Part shown: one piece after another, positions 37,080 through 37,218 of the stretch
Layout: each line of letters begins with the position of its first letter
Position numbering within the stretch: position 1 is the first letter of the stretch
Origin: Enterocola sp045654205
Lineage (GTDB): Bacteria > Bacteroidota > Bacteroidia > Bacteroidales > Paludibacteraceae
Direction of reading: 5' to 3'
NCBI GenBank assembly: GCA_045654205.1
Contig: JAZOMZ010000030.1
Location: 1 to 37,218 of the forward strand
Length of the DNA stretch: 37,218 nucleotides
Notes under the pieces: model-generated
The model's database searches: none
Seen by the model: only the letters and a program-made list of their open reading frames with translations
Told to the model about the DNA's origin: nothing
Position numbers and translations under genes: made by a program

Positions 37080-37218
37080 AAAACAAGCCCTGCAGGAGTG
37101 AAAACCTACAGGGCCGGTAAACGAATTATGAAGAAAAATATACAGGGAAGAAGAAGGGAAACTCTTATTTTATAGCGAAGTAATTTCCTTTTTGTTTTTT
37201 ATCTAAACCAATATGAAT
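37078..37218. repeat. Terminal direct repeat (circle overlap), right copy
   Basis: Identical to 1-141. The terminator and the 3' end of the endolysin gene appear again here on the minus strand (endolysin codons from 37165 onwards). Not a separate partial gene. Confidence 0.95.

Overview
The window is a nearly complete, probably complete, temperate podovirus genome from an AT-rich bacterial host. The first 141 bases are repeated exactly at the end (1-141 = 37078-37218). The molecule therefore closes into a circle of about 37,077 bp, as expected for a circular or circularly permuted headful-packaged genome. Genes are tightly packed, often coupled by ATGA or TAATG overlaps, and preceded by strong AGGAGG-type ribosome binding sites. 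No rRNA, tRNA, CRISPR array or transposase was seen. The host cannot be fixed from sequence alone. Several small ORF styles and the N-terminus of the HNH protein at 1213-1575 remind me of gut Gastranaerophilales (Vampirovibrionia) and other gut phages, but this is a weak, memory-based inference.

Layout on the circle. (1) 88-22167, minus strand: the late operon. Reading leftward from 22.2 kb it holds terminase small subunit candidate, terminase large subunit, P22-type portal, scaffold, major capsid protein, decoration protein, tail adaptor, tail hub, three ejection-type internal proteins, tail fibres and a collagen-like fibre, a duplicated pair of accessory proteins, an HNH protein, DUF1353, holin-like protein and an M15-type endolysin. 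There is no tape-measure or sheath gene, which fits a short-tailed virion. (2) 22168-23951: a divergon of a winged-helix Rep-like protein (minus) and a membrane-anchored HTH protein (plus), with overlapping promoters, a palindromic operator and direct repeats. (3) 24082-32768, minus strand: the leftward early operon with small Cys-rich proteins, sigma-like and LuxR-like regulators, two HNH homing-type endonucleases, a C5 DNA methyltransferase, RusA, a RecE-like nuclease and a Bet/RecT annealase. (4) 32.8-33.6 kb: a long leader with a perfect-consensus leftward promoter and an array of terminator-like hairpins. (5) 33614-35104, plus strand: a LexA/CI-fold repressor whose catalytic residues are replaced, a membrane protein, and a secreted PD-(D/E)XK-like protein. 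(6) 35126-37079, plus strand: a perfect-consensus rightward promoter, a structured leader with attenuator-like hairpins, a zinc-ribbon protein, a replication initiator carrying an 11-bp-periodic iteron array, and a DnaC-like helicase loader.

How it may work together. The repressor probably silences two early promoters that share an operator-like GTTTA...TAAAC dyad. When released, both transcripts meet intrinsic terminators before the first convincing gene, so early expression probably needs antitermination or another RNA-based control. Replication looks lambda O/P-like: initiator, iterons inside its own gene, and a loader that recruits host DnaB. No integrase is present although the phage looks temperate. 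A second plasmid-like Rep/HTH divergon makes an extrachromosomal prophage (phage-plasmid) a reasonable hypothesis. Two morons in non-operon orientation (8335-8442 and 34691-35104) look like lysogenic-conversion genes.
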